Positions 34,279 to 46,390 of a stretch of DNA of 64,000 nt are shown here, in pieces. The position numbers and the translations under genes were made by a program. The notes under the pieces are model-generated. The model was not told the DNA's origin. It was given only the letters and a program-made list of their open reading frames with translations, and did not search any database. Numbering within the stretch: the first letter of the stretch is position 1; each line of letters begins with the position of its first letter. Source of the DNA: Ipomoea triloba (taxonomy: Eukaryota > Streptophyta > Magnoliopsida > Solanales > Convolvulaceae); assembly GCF_003576645.1 (NCBI RefSeq), contig NC_044927.1:15314274-15378273 (forward strand). The letters are read 5' to 3'.

Positions 34279-34850
34279 ATGGGATGGTTCACGTGTGAAA
34301 TTTGAACATTTGATCTAATCTAAAATGAAGGATTTTTTTTTAAATAAATAAACAAAAAAAATGCTTCCTAGAGTTATCTTCATTTAATTTTCAAAGTTAT
34401 GCATATTAAGTCAATGTTATGCACCTAAAGAATGAAAATTATGCACTTGTAATTTCAAAGGTATGCGCCTAGAAAATTATGCACTTGTAATTTCAAAGGT
34501 ATGCACCTAAAACAGTAAAGTTATACACCTTAAAGTGCAAAAATGACATTTTGAAGTTATGCATCCAACAAAGGAAAATGATGCACACAAATAAAAAAGT
34601 AAATATTCATTAGAAGATAAATCATGCACTCAAAAAAAGAAACAATATGCACTCAAAGAAAGAACAATATGCACCCAAAAAAGTAACAATATATACCAAA
34701 AGAAGGAAAATAATGCACCCAAAGAAAAACTAAATATTCACTAGAAGATAAATCACACTCAAAGAATGAACTATATGCGCCCAAAGAAAGAACAATATGC
34801 AATATGCGCCCAACGAATTAACAATAGCCACCAAAATTATTCTTTACTCT
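34279..34850. mobile_element. Probable TIR-type element with internal TATGCACC array
   Basis: It starts near GGGATGGTTCACGTGTGAAA. The body is a run of imperfect units carrying TATGCACCTAAAG, TATGCACCCAAAG or ATGCACTCAAAG (more than a dozen between 34385 and 34820). The right end is not recognised. It resembles the elements at 29909 and 38570 in layout but not in exact sequence. The mobile nature is inferred. Confidence 0.45.
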
Positions 34851-36385
34851 TAGTGTTATTACAAGAAACACTGAACTCATTATAATCATTAAATGGGTTG
34901 AATATAATGTGTAGTACATACAACAATAATAAGTATCAATATAATGGGTTTTCCCTACCTTGTTCGTTTTATTGTGTTCTTTTATCTCTCTCTCTCTTCA
35001 CCTAAGATTTTTCATTTTTAATTTGTATATTATATATATTTCTTCCCCTTAAGTCAATAGATGTGAATAATAAAATAAATTGTTGCATACAATACAAATT
35101 TAGAAGAAACAAGGGATATGATGAATATATACTTAGCTCTAACCTCACATGGTGACTTTGACTTGGTGTGATAGTCCCTCCTTATATTGGAGCACTTATA
35201 TAGTAAAAAAATTTAACTAAAAAATCTAAAGATAAATAAAAATAATTCATGAATATAAATGTTGATTTGTTCCGAGACTAATGATAAGAAATCATTATAT
35301 TATGGACCATGATCTACTTGTAAGGTCAATCATTGGCATAAGGTATATTTTCAATATATTAAAAGTTCATTTTTAATACGTTGAACGTTTTTTTTTTCAA
35401 GGTATATTATTTGTGTACTGAATGTTCATTATTTGGTATACTACCAAATAATTGACTTTCAATATACAAATAATGTCAGTATATTAAAAATAAACATTTA
35501 TTAATGTTCACCGTATAACTTTTTAAGATAATAAATTTAAGTTTAAATTGTCAATATTTAATTAGTTTATTTTATATTGATTAATAAGTAGATTATTTTT
35601 TAATGTAAGAAGAGTTACGGAATCAGTCATTCATGTTCAGTAATGAATATTTATTACTAGGTCGGGAGGTATGGGAAAAATTGGGAGGGAAAATAATATT
35701 ATTTGTTTTTTTCCATGATTGTGCTAACATTTATTCTTCATTTGACCTTTTCCACTTCGTTTTATTCTTTAGTATCTAAGAGAGTAAGAGAGATCCATAG
35801 GATTGTCATTGTCGATAAATGCTAAAAATGAAGACAAAAAAGAAGTCTTTAATAGGGAAAAAGCTACCAAAATGGATCAAATTTTACTTGGTCATAATTA
35901 TTGGCTAAATAATAATAAGATGGACACTCAACATTCAAGATCGCATGCATTATGTACATACAGACATGTATATGTATATGTATATGTATCATGCATGTAT
36001 GCATGTATAGCATTTATATATATGTGTGTGTGTATGTGTGTGCTTCTTTACCAAAAAGTTGGACCGAGTTGGTAAATATTGTGGTTAGATGAGCAATTAG
36101 CATTATATTATTGGTTGTGATGAGAATCCAACTACCATACCAAAGATTGTGCTTCTAAAACTATCTTAAAGAATAAATTGTATATATACTTCTAAACAAA
36201 TTTTGGGCAAGTACCACTAAGAAGATCTTGTGCAACATGCTTGACTAAGTGGTGCTAGTAAAAATTGAACTTGAATTTGTAACTACTCAAGTACAAAAAT
36301 TATGTTGTACCTACTTGACCATCATATCCATTTTGAAACAATATATATAACATATATTTAACTATAAGAAGATAATATAATTAAA
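34851..36385. other. Gene-free AT-rich interval
   Basis: No convincing gene. A 90-codon plus-strand frame at 35803 has no recognisable domain and runs into GTATAT and TGTG repeats (35960-36045). (CT)n lies at 34985-34998. Confidence 0.4.
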
Positions 36386-36706
36386 GAAAAATTGCATTTT
36401 TCGTCCCTAAGTTATTGGGTAAATGTAGAATTCGTCTTAGCTAAGTGTTGATCGTACCGTGTTCACTTTTTGCTCCTAAGTTATTATTGGCGTTGCATTT
36501 TTTGTTCTTTTATTAACTTTTCGTGCTCACTTTTCGTCCCTGAGTTATACTAAAGTTGTAAATTTCGTCTCTAATGTTTTGTTAGTAAAGGGATGAAAAG
36601 TGAAACGCTAATGATAACTTAGTCACGAAAAGTTAGCATGTCCAACACTTAGAAACGAATTCTACAATTATTGTATAACTTAAGGACGAAAAGTGAAATT
36701 TTTTCT
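36386..36706. mobile_element. MITE, copy 1 (CGTCCCTAAGTTAT family)
   Basis: The left terminus is GAAAAATTGCATTTTTCGTC followed by CCTAAGTTAT. The right terminus is ATAACTTAAGGACGAAAAGT followed by GAAATTTTTTC. The inner parts also pair (CACTTTTYGTCCCTRAGTTA and its inverse). It is homologous to the element at 39233. It has no coding capacity. Confidence 0.72.
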
Positions 36707-36775
36707 TAATAATTAAACAACAATGTTTTCTGTATTATCACTTTGTATCAAAATGTACATCATGTATTGTTTGTG

Positions 36776-36806
<31 letters not shown>

Positions 36807-37160
36807 TTTCTATCACATATAACTTGAAACTTTTTTTATTTTTGATGTAGAATCTCAGGTCTATATTATTAAAGTATAAAGTCGTTCGTGGCACATCAAA
36901 TAATTTTAGCATCCGTTGTGTGTTATAGACTTTTCATTTATATATACATAGCTTGAAATTAGATTCCAAGTATACAATAAATGCATCATTGAAAATAAAA
37001 ATAGGCTGGAAATATAGAGTGAATTGGACTGAAAGTAGGCATCTTTTTTGGGTCAATTTCCACAATCACACGAAGCTTTATATTGACTATGGACTTTTGA
37101 CTATGGAGTATTATTTGACTCTATAAGTTTTTAATATAAGTTCAATAATATCAATAGTTA
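36707..37160. other. Gene-free interval with (CTTTTT)n
   Basis: Pyrimidine hexamer repeat at about 36785-36811. No gene or element end recognised. Confidence 0.4.
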
Positions 37161-37515
37161 TTCTGTGAACCGTGATCCACACAGCTGTGTAAACCACGGT
37201 CTAAAAACGACGTCGTCTTGCACAATTTTTATTTTTATTTTTTTCACTCGACCTGCTACAATATACATTTTTATAACTCATAATGTACATTATTCTAATA
37301 CATAATATACATTATTTTTCCCTCAAAGTTTAATTATTCGCACTTATAATAATGTACATTATTCTAACATATAAAGTGCATTATTCTAACACATAAAATA
37401 CATTATCTTACTCCAGAAATTTCACTATTCTAACACATAATGTACATTATTCTAACTCATAAAACTTAGCGACACCGTTTTGAATCGTGGTCCACACAGT
37501 AGTGTGGATGTAATT
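37161..37515. mobile_element. TIR element with internal AATGTACATTATTCTAACAC array
   Basis: The left terminus carries GTGATCCACACAGCTGTGTA and ACCACGG...AAAACGACGTCG. The right terminus carries, inverted, ATCCACACTACTGTGTGGAC and CACGATTCAAAACGGTGTCG. The middle has several imperfect copies of ATAATGTACATTATTCTAAC. No transposase. The superfamily is not certain. Confidence 0.6.
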
Positions 37516-37768
37516 TGCCGTTCAATATAGTTAAAATTAAGAATATTTGCGGAATTACCTTCCAATTTTATTGTCAACCATTTCGGCAACTAAGACAGCT
37601 CAATTGCATCATTGCAAGTGGTGATCTTTTTTATTTTTTATAAAAAATATTTTTTATTTCTTAAAATGATGAAATTTCAGGTCATAGAAAATATCAAGAG
37701 TATAATGATAAACAATATAATAAAATTAGACTACAATAAGTGGCAAAGCCACAAGCTGCCCCTGTCCC

Positions 37769-37799
<31 letters not shown>

Positions 37800-38529
37800 C
37801 TAAATATACTAAAATTTAATCAAAGGTTAATTTGGATTAGATGGTTAGACCATTGTATTATTTCCAACCAATACTAATAGTGAGAGTTTTAATTGAATTT
37901 TTTATTCGTTTCCAATTTTTTAGTATTAATAGTGTGAATTTTAATTGGATTTTTTATTTGTAACATTGTGATTTTTTTAATATTAATAGTGAGATGAATG
38001 ATTTATAATATGTTTTCTATTCAAATTATTTTATCAAATTAATTATGTTTTATATTTTTTTTAAATATTTTTTTATCTTGATGTATTTTGATTTTTCATC
38101 ACTTGTCAACAATATTTATGATGCGGTATCTAAGTTTTTCATTTTTTTTTTTCAAAATATCTCGTTAATTTTAATTTTGCGTCCCCGTTGCAGAAAATTT
38201 ATGACCCGCCACTAATTACAATGAATTGGGTCCATCTTGAAATATTAAAAAATTATATTGCATGTGAAAAACTTGCTAACATTTTTAGTCTTCACTGTAT
38301 TGATCTAAAAATTGGTGTGAGGCAAATCTCGAATATGTAACACTTTTTTTTTTTTTAATGAATCAATATGTATTATATTTTTGGTGAAAGTTATTACTGA
38401 TTCCTTAAAAAAATTATTAACGAAAATATAATATTTTTTATGGGTCAAAAAACATTACAATTTCGTTGAAAACTATTACTAGTTCATGAAAAAGTATTAA
38501 CGAAAATGTAATACTTGTTAAGTCAAAAA

Positions 38530-38560
<31 letters not shown>

Positions 38561-38569
38561 ATATATATA
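37516..38569. other. Gene-free AT-rich interval
   Basis: (AT)n at 37772-37799 and (AAAT)n at about 38525-38564. A short frame ending in the AT run is an artefact. No gene is seen. Confidence 0.45.
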
Positions 38570-39060
38570 GGACTGCGTTCAAATGAAAACACACCGCTCA
38601 AGAGAGAACTGAGAACCAATCGCAGCGCGCCACGTGTCCAGATGTAGTTGCACCTAAGGTTATAACTAGGTGCACTTAGGTGCATAAATGTTAACAAGGT
38701 AAATTACTTGCATTTGCAAGTGAAAATAGGTGCACAAGTGCATGTAAAATGTATTATATGTGCAAGTAAAATGTACATTGAGCATCAATACTAAGTGCAC
38801 CTAACGTTATAACTAGTTGCACCTAATGGTATAATTAGTTGCACCTAATAGTATAATTAGTTGCACCTAGGTGCACGAATGTTAACAAGGTAAATTACTT
38901 GGACTTGTAAGTGAAAATAGGTGCACTTGTAAGTGATTTTACTTGCACGTTTTACTTGCAAATGTGCACCAACTATTTGCACCTATAACACATTTACTTG
39001 CACCAAAGTTCGAGATATTTACGAAAATGCCACACACGTCGTTTTTTAAAAATTACATCT
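38570..39060. mobile_element. Probable TIR element with internal GGTGCAC array
   Basis: The left part reads GACTGCGTTCAAATGAAAAC and AGAACCAATCGCAGCGCGCC. The body is filled with TAGGTGCACTTAGGTGCA, GTTGCACCTAA and ACTTGCA words, partly as two ~150-bp repeats (ATGTTAACAAGGTAAATTAC at about 38687 and 38879). The right side has ACGTCGTTTTTTAAAAATTA. The GCGTTCAAATGA start resembles ends of Mutator-like plant MITEs; this is from memory. Confidence 0.5.
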
Positions 39061-39232
39061 GATTCGTTGATATATATATATATATATATGATAAAAAATA
39101 TTATTTGTCTCACATAATACAGCCTCATACAAGACCAAACCTTTATATTTAAATCCATATGTACCGTTTATAAATACTACGTATAATATTAGTGCCCAAG
39201 TGAAACTAATCAATTATTCATAAGTTCAATTT

Positions 39233-39538
39233 TGAAAAAATTATACTTTTCACCCCTAAGTTATAAGGTAATTATAGAATTCGTCATTGAGTGTTGGTCA
39301 TATTCACTTTTCGTCCCTAAGTTATCATTGGCGTTGCACTTTTCGCCCTTTCGTATTCACTTTTTCATCCCTGAGTTATAGTAAAATTGTAAATTTCGCT
39401 CCTAATATTTTATTAGTAAAATGACGAAAAAGTGCAACGTCAATGATAACTTAGGGACGAAAAGTGAGTATGATCAACATTTAGGGAAAAATTCTACAAT
39501 TATCTTATAATTTAGGGACAAAAATATAATTTTCCATT
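39233..39538. mobile_element. MITE, copy 2 (CGTCCCTAAGTTAT family)
   Basis: It is homologous over its whole length to the copy at 36386: AATTCGTC, TGTTGGTCATATTCACTTTT, GTTGCACTTTTCGCCC and AACTTAGGGACGAAAAGTGA all align. Divergence between copies is moderate, so insertion is not very recent. Confidence 0.72.
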
Positions 39539-41285
39539 TTATATTTTATACTAATTATTCTTCTATTGTCCTTTGAAGGCATTTATTTGTTTAAAATTGA
39601 TTGCAGGGAAGTGAAAGGAAAGTTTAAGAAGATGAAGAATTATTTGTAAGGAAAAAGTAAGTATTGTGTTAGATACTTAGATTATTTTACCTCAGACACG
39701 TAATACATTTTTGCTAAAATTAATTTTACATATATTCGTAAAGAGAGTATTACATTTTAACTAAAAAATATTACGTGCTTCACATGAGACGGTCTCACAC
39801 AAGGCTTATCTGTATAACAATTATGCTCTAACTTTTTGGTTGTCCTAACTTATTCAATTTCATTTTTAGATCAATTGGTAAAAATAAATATGATATCTAT
39901 GCACAATATGGTACACAGTTATTATTTACATTAAATAATATACATACCACTCTCTTTTTGGATGAAAAGGAAACTCACAGCCACTATTTGAGGGTGTGCA
40001 CTAGATAAATCAAGTTTATATGTAATAACATGTAAACTACACATGAAAGGTAAATCACAGTAATAAGACCTTGTGTAGTGAGTTCGATCGAAAAAGTGTT
40101 AACAAATATCAAATCTGTTACACATTTTAGATGAGAGTCATGCTCCACCCAATTCACCATTCCTTTTGGGGGCATGCAATACTTTTTATGTCCATTTGAA
40201 ACAATATTTATTTAAATATATTGACATATTTAATTTAAATGATCATATTCAATAAATTTAACAATATTATAATTTTATTATATAAAAACCCCTTTTTACA
40301 TATTTTATTTTGCACCTCTGTCATGTGTAAAATATATGAATATGTTAGGACTAAATGTGTCAGATCCAATAACTTTTCAAAATTTTCAAGATGTTGAATG
40401 ATATACGTATAACATCCTACAACACAGCTTACAAATACTTCTCCTTCCATCATGTAAGTCATTTTATATTTTCACATTTTATATTTTGGGTATTATTATA
40501 AATGTAATTTATAACTACTTTTTGTTGTATGATGTAGCATGCAATGATCAAAAACATTTCTCAGATATTACTAGATGTAATATTGTATTCGCGTGTGACA
40601 AAGGAAATTTTATTAATTTTACTTCACTCTTTTATTTTTTATAATTCAACCGGGTTTCTAACTTTATATATTTTAGAAAATTCCACAATGCATGTATCGA
40701 CATTTAATGCAGCACTTCACAACAACTACCATTTTGAAACATGGTCTGTGGTTCGCAATAGAAGTTTCTGTTGAAAACATGCACTTTACTACAAGAGTTG
40801 CTGAATTCATTAGTGTGAATTCGTTAAACCGTGCAGACAGGGTGCTTTTTAGACATACAGATGTCTTCACTTTTGAAACTTTCTTCTATGACATATTCGG
40901 CACGTTGATAGTGTTCCCCCGTCGTCGTATTACAAAACAGCTTCCTTCTCGCTCATACCCACATCAAACAGGTATAACTACACACTTTAATGTGTCGCCT
41001 CTTTGTAAAAAAAATTTGTTACATAACATTTGAACAATGAATTACTCATTTTTATGCATTAGACCGAATACGTGTTAAGGCAAAGTCTGCTCTGCCCCAA
41101 GCATATTCACTTGATGTGCAAAGATGTCGTTCATTCTATACTGATTTCTCAAGACCTCTTGCGGTGGGGAACAATATTAAATCATAATATTTTACCTCAA
41201 CATCTATCATCTAAATATTATTTATTTATTAATTTCCTTCTTACGTTTTTGTAGAGGGATAAATTGGATATATTCCTTAGGGATT
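39539..41285. other. Interval without a recognised gene
   Basis: Several frames of 60-113 codons occur (for example plus 40692-41033) without a domain I recognise. Some stretches have coding-like composition, for instance GATATTCGGCACG..CGTCGTCGTAT near 40893-40930, so remnants of a transposon or host gene are possible. I found no start, splice pattern or conserved motif that would support a gene. Confidence 0.35.
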
Positions 41286-41370
41286 CACTAGTACAAAAAT
41301 GCACATCCACTACACCTGTAAAAGACTTTTCGCTACACCTGTAGCGGTGTAGCGTATGCTACAGAACAGT
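41286..41370 (+). mobile_element. CACTA transposon terminus (single end)
   Basis: CACTAGTACAAAAATG at 41286 matches CACTA/En-Spm termini. It is followed by subterminal repeats CTACACCTGTA (twice) and the inverted GGTGTAGCG, as expected for transposase-binding sites. No opposite end (…TACTAGTG) was found downstream, so this is a truncated end or a very small derivative. Confidence 0.65.
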
Positions 41371-43736
41371 CGAAGGAAATAACAACGCATTTTAAAATTA
41401 ATACAACAAATGATGTTATTTTATTCACAATGGAAGACAATGTTGTACTGCTCATGGTTATTAGTCAATGTCAAGTTGAAAATATTTATCCTTGGTCGGT
41501 TAAATATTTCATTCATGACAATGTGTATGGTGAACTTAACACATTAAATATATGATCTTAAATATGAAGAAAATGTTCGGCAACTTTTTTTGTGTTATTG
41601 TTGGATAAGTCTGACCATTCATAACACCAACATAAAAAGAGGGACAAAAAAGTACTGAAAATGCCTAAAGGTTAGGCTTAGTCAGACATACTGAAAAAGC
41701 CTAACAACCTTTATAGGTTTTTTTCAGTATTTTTTCCCTCCATTCAGTTAGCACGTTTTTAGTACTTCTTTTTTCTACTTCGTGTTTTTTAAGCATGTAA
41801 CTCTTGTTTATGTATACCCTGCAACACCTACTCATCATGTCTCCAAAACAAATTAAACAACATACTCTAAATTTTCTAATTCTTCCCAACCACATTCTTC
41901 TCACACAATATGGCAGATGTATCAGATAACAAGTGCCAATTGTTCACATTTTTGGGGTGGCGAAATTTGTCAATATTCAACACCACCTCAACTTTACTAC
42001 ACACTACACCCCCCCCTCCCCCTAGTTGGTCATCACTATTCATGTCAATTCCAAATTACCTTATATGGTCAATCTAATCTGAAATGCAATGGGAGTAAGT
42101 TCGGATTGTATATTACAAATTACTGTCCGAGTTCTTATCGATAGCCCAATGGGTGTCATGCAAATGACAAACAAAAAATATTGGTGAGCTACACATTTAT
42201 GATACACTAGAGCTTCACAACCCTTCACCTTCACAAAACACATTCACTGCTTTATTGCTCGGCAACGAATCATCCTCCACAAATTTTGGTGCATACGAAT
42301 CGTATGTCTAATTCTTTCATTAGGACAATTCTTTGGAGTCACTAACAAATAATACAGAACAACCTTCTGGTCAGACGTTCTTACCAAAAACCTCCAAGCA
42401 AATTGGTTCATCAGAGAGTAGCTCATCTAAAAAGCTAGTATCAAGCACCTCAGATAGTACAAACCTAAGCCTTATACTTTTTTCCCTGATAGGAACACCA
42501 CCCCATTCCGTCCCTGTTTAGGAAACCATGTTTAGTCTCCCCGACGAATCAATGGTTCGACAAGTAGTCAGACAACTTGGCTAGTCACCTAGGCCCCCTT
42601 CACTTGCCCCCTTCTTGGCCTTTGTGTCTTTAATCCCTCAAACATCTATGATTTGATTCCCAATTTCTCATCACCCACCCCAATTGTACTTCTACATCCT
42701 CTACCATCTTGAGGGTTTGCATCAAAATTTCAATATAAATATCTAAGATCCGTACTGCTGGGAAGAAATGGGCGGCTTGGTAGCCAGTTCAGAACACAAT
42801 ACCATCTTTACAAGTTACAATACCCAACCAATGCAGAAGATTACTGGCTGGGAACAAGTATCAATATTAATAATGACAGTTGCAGAAATGAGATCAATAA
42901 TTGAAGTTTGGTCAAAAGGTCCTTTTATTATACACATTTTTTTTTATCTATCTGATTCTTTTACTTCCATAATTGTTTATATGAAAAACAAGGACTAATC
43001 CCATCATCTCCCTATTCATATGAATCTAAGTTCCAAATGATTATACAGTTCTAGTAAAATATCCCATCACCCATTGATGTTCCAACAAAATTTAGTGCTC
43101 TATTACTGGGATTACATCACATAAGATTGCACATTTCTTCTCATTAGGTAACCATACAATCCTCCTGACACTAGATGGAGCATATATAATAGAATTACTT
43201 AATATATATGCATCATTGTATGATCGAGCAGTTGAAACTAGTGACTGCAAACAAGAAAACATCAATGCAGAAATGGAAATCGCCTGGACAAAGAGATAAT
43301 CTCAGCCAAGTTGGTCATGCCGTTAGCTAAGTAACCACAAAGTTTGAAGTTCGACTTCCAAGCTGTTAGTTAGGTAACCACAAAGTTTAAAGTTAAAATC
43401 CCAATGGGGGCTATTAGCCTTCTTGGTTTGAGCTAGTCGGGATAATGGTTGAAAGTTTATCTCATCATCCAAACCAACAAAAATGGAGTAATGGACTAGA
43501 CAATACAGAAGAACAAAGACTTTGATGAAATATGAGCTCCAATATATTAATAATATTAATAGTAAAGCAAAGTTAAAGAGCCTCAAGTCATGCTCAAGAC
43601 GTATGAATGATGTAAAACTGGCATAACTTAATAAATCTAAACAGAGAAAATAAAATAAAATAAAGTAGAAAGCTTTGTAAGCCCATCAATCATCCACCTG
43701 ATCTTCATTTGTTGTTTTTTGGTTTTTATGTGTTGT
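41371..43736. other. Interval without a recognised gene, including an 85-bp hairpin
   Basis: At 41650-41737 AGTACTGAAAATGCCTAAAG pairs imperfectly with CTTTATAGGTTTTTTTCAGT, giving a small foldback. Frames at 41917-42144 and 42333-42521 show Ser-rich and Tyr-rich coding-like stretches but no domain I can name. The part nearest 43736 is the 3' flank of the transporter gene. Confidence 0.35.
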
Positions 43737-43819
43737 TGTCTCCACATCCTACCCTATAAAAAAACATTCTCAAGCCTGTCTCCACATCCTACCCTATAAA
43801 AAAACATTCTCAAGCCTGT
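43737..43819. repeat. 40-bp tandem duplication across the transporter stop codon
   Basis: TGTCTCCACATCCTACCCTA followed by TAAAAAAACATTCTCAAGCC occurs twice in tandem, 43737-43776 and 43777-43816, identically, plus three bases of a third copy. The second copy contains the last codons and stop of the transporter (43810-43818), so the duplicated stop region lies again in the 3' UTR. Confidence 0.93.
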
Positions 43820-44865
43820 GATTCATTCTTTTTAGCTACATTGTTGTCCCCCTCTCTTTCCTCCAATAACCTGCCAACTTCCTCCTCATCACTCTGTAGA
43901 GGCTTTTTCTGTGCCTCCTTAGCCTTAAGCGCCTGCAATTTGGAGTGATTGTAGTAGGCCACACCCAAGAAAGCCAAGCCATATCCAAAGAGATTGATAG
44001 GGGTGACAGTGTCCTTAATGACAGACCATGAAAAGGCAATCAACAGCCAATCCTTGACCACTCCAGCAACATTCATAGTCAAAGCAGAAGTTTTGCCCAC
44101 AAGCAAGAAAACAGCAAGGTTGAGAGCAAATGCACATAAAGAATTAGTCCCAAAGACTATGTAATCTAAATGGAAACCGGAATTCTCCTTCAAGACTGGG
44201 TACTCAACAATGACCCAAGGCACAATCAAGAAAACCAAGCAACAGGGGGCGACGTAATAAAGGGAAGTGATGGGATTAAGCGTAATACCCTTAGAAGTAA
44301 GGAGAATCTGAATCATGACCAATCTGGTGGCCTCAAATGCGATGGCGCCGAGTTGCAGAATAACTCCCCAGGTATCGAATTTGGCTTCGCCGTAAGCGGC
44401 AATGGCGACCCCGACCGAAATGGAAACCATATTGACCATGGTCTCGGTGTTGAAAGGATCCTTCTTGAATAGAACCCCGATGGAATAGACGGCGACGGGC
44501 ATTAGGGCTTTGAGCATCTGAATGAAGGAAACAGAGAGAAAAATGTAAGCGGAATTTGAGAACCAGAGAGAGAGGGAATAGAGGAGGCCAATGGGGACGA
44601 CGGATTTGAAGTAGAGATCCCAGGACATGGAAACAGGGTCAACGAGCTTGAAGACGCGGACGAGGAGATAGGCCAAGGAGGAGCAGAAGGCCATGTGGAT
44701 CAAGGTGAGGGAGATCGGGTAAGGCCAGTTGTACATCTTGCGGTCAAGAATGTACTTGTTGTAGATGATGACGGTGAAGGAGAGGAAGATCCAGATGGCG
44801 ACATATGAGTAGGAGAGAAGGATCTTCTTCAGTACACCCTCGCTCAAAGCTCCTCCTTTTCCCAT
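43810..44865 (-). CDS. Nucleotide-sugar / triose-phosphate translocator family protein (351 aa, intronless)
   Basis: A membrane transporter of the drug/metabolite transporter superfamily, plant NST/TPT family, expected in Golgi or ER membranes with about ten transmembrane helices. The start [10 protein letters not shown] (ATG at 44865-44863) matches homologues. Conserved blocks include YNKYIL (35-40), [20 protein letters not shown] (104-123), [43 protein letters not shown] and [16 protein letters not shown], followed by a charged cytosolic tail ending KKNESQA. Closest in memory are the Arabidopsis At5g25400/At4g32390/At2g25520 group, members of which were reported as UDP-arabinofuranose transporters; the substrate cannot be read from sequence. 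An in-frame upstream ATG at 44937 would add 24 residues made from a GATCCT repeat and is not conserved as far as I know. The tail overlaps a 40-bp tandem duplication. No defects. Confidence 0.93.
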   Translation of the reverse strand: MGKGGALSEGVLKKILLSYSYVAIWIFLSFTVIIYNKYILDRKMYNWPYPISLTLIHMAFCSSLAYLLVRVFKLVDPVSMSWDLYFKSVVPIGLLYSLSLWFSNSAYIFLSVSFIQMLKALMPVAVYSIGVLFKKDPFNTETMVNMVSISVGVAIAAYGEAKFDTWGVILQLGAIAFEATRLVMIQILLTSKGITLNPITSLYYVAPCCLVFLIVPWVIVEYPVLKENSGFHLDYIVFGTNSLCAFALNLAVFLLVGKTSALTMNVAGVVKDWLLIAFSWSVIKDTVTPINLFGYGLAFLGVAYYNHSKLQALKAKEAQKKPLQSDEEEVGRLLEEREGDNNVAKKNESQA

Positions 44866-45398
44866 TACCCAGATCTTGATCCTGATCCTGATCTTCTTCA
44901 GCAATGTGGCGTCCAGTTGCAGGAGCGTTACTCTCACTCAGATTGATTCTCTTCTCTAATCTCTAATCTCTAATGCTTGCCTCAACCTGAAATACACAAC
45001 CAATTCGCTTCAATTAATATATACCCTCACCAACTCACACCATTTTTCATTGTCTTCCTTTTTGGTCACATTATTTCTGTTAATCTAAACCATCTCACGA
45101 CATTATTACTTATTTTCCTAATCTTTTTCTTTTTGGTACATGCCAATAGTCATACATAGGATCTAATGAATTTCATGACATTATTATATGCATGCCTAGC
45201 CTGTTCATCCAATGAATCTCACGAGATTATTATTCATTTTCTTAATTTCCTAATAATTCTATTCATTTTCTTTTTGGTGCATTAGTTATGTGACAATAGT
45301 GGAAGGATCTAATGAATTTCACAACATTATTGTTTATTTTGTTGTGAAATAGAATGTATCCTCATGTGAATAGTTAGTTGTATGGTTTCGATTGCAGT
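44866..45398 (-). promoter_or_regulatory. Transporter 5' UTR and upstream region
   Basis: The minus strand has a strong acceptor GTGTATTTCAG|GTTGAGG near 44990, followed by (GATTAGA)n (44952-44972) before the ATG, so a 5' UTR intron is likely. An imperfect duplicated segment, ATCTAATGAATTTCAYRACATT, occurs around 45160-45185 and 45307-45330. No TATA box can be assigned with confidence. Confidence 0.4.
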
Positions 45399-45749
45399 TG
45401 ACAGAGTAATTGGGCAAGCCGCACTAACCCAGATTACAAGCAGGCAAGTGGACTCAGGAATTAAACGGTCACCCGTTACACTTGAGGAGAGGAGTTATTA
45501 TCAACAGCTCCACTACCACTGAAGGCTCACCATCATTGAACAACCGTTACAAGTCACAAAGAATCGTTGTACCTCAAGTATAAGAGGAGTCCTGTTGTAG
45601 AGGAGAGGGGGGACTTGGTTTCTGACAAACAACACCACTATCCTAAAACACTATTGTACTAGAACTATTGTTATTACTTACTCATTGTACTGCTCATTAT
45701 ACTCAAATCAATAATACAAAATACATATCGGTAACAATACTTACCGTCA
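45399..45749 (+). repeat. 5' LTR
   Basis: 351 bp with inverted ends TGAC/GTCA. The TATA box is not obvious. Confidence 0.9.
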
Positions 45750-45894
45750 TTGGTGCTCTCATTGAAAGCTGAGGCCAAATCTCAGGCACAGCTCTACATA
45801 TTACAAAAGAAGGCCGCCCCGGTGCCTTCCATGGCAGGGCATCCGCCTCCTCCAGTGGGGTCTCCTCCCTAAGCGGCGTCGCCACCTCATCCAC

Positions 45895-46390
45895 GACATG
45901 GCCTCATCCTTCTCCAGCAACGCCTCCTCATCCACGGCGTCGCCTCCTCCTTCTCCAACGGCGCCTCCTTATCCACGGCGTCGCCTCCTCCTTCTCCAGC
46001 GGCGCTTCCTCATCTATGGCGTCCGCCTCCTCATCCACGGCGTCTCCTCCTCCATCTCCAGCGGCGCCTCCTCCTCCTCCAGCGGCATCGCCTCCTCATC
46101 CATGGTGTCGCCTCCTTCTTCTCCAGCGGCACCTCCTCATCCACGGTGTCGCCTCCTCAACCTTCTCCAGCAGTGCCTCCTCATCCACAGCGTCGCCTCC
46201 TCATCCACGGCGTCGCCTCCTCCTTCTCCAGCGGCACTTCCTCATCCACGGCGTCGACCTCCTCATCTACGGCGTCGCCTACTCATCCACGGTGTCGTCT
46301 CCTCCAGCGGCGCCTCCTCAAGTGGCGTCGCCTCCCCAAGCGGCGTCGTCCTCATAAAGTGGCATCCGCCTCCTCAAGTGGCGTTCAAAA
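45895..46390. repeat. CCTCCTCATCCACGGCGTCG tandem array inside the LTR element
   Basis: Alternating ~20-bp blocks (CCTCCTCATCCACGGCGTCG and CCTCCTTCTCCAGCGGCG) form about 12 imperfect units. Ser/Pro/Ala-rich frames of 83-175 codons across it exist in more than one frame, as expected from a repeat with a length that keeps frames open. I see no evidence of a real protein. Confidence 0.85.

Noticed and set aside
40544..42521. Possible exons in several frames
   Set aside because: Some stretches have coding-like composition, but there is no domain, consistent splice pattern or start; possibly transposon remnants, not supported as a gene.
43836..44472. Alternative frames opposite or beside the transporter
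   Set aside because: Shadows of the conserved 351-aa reading frame.
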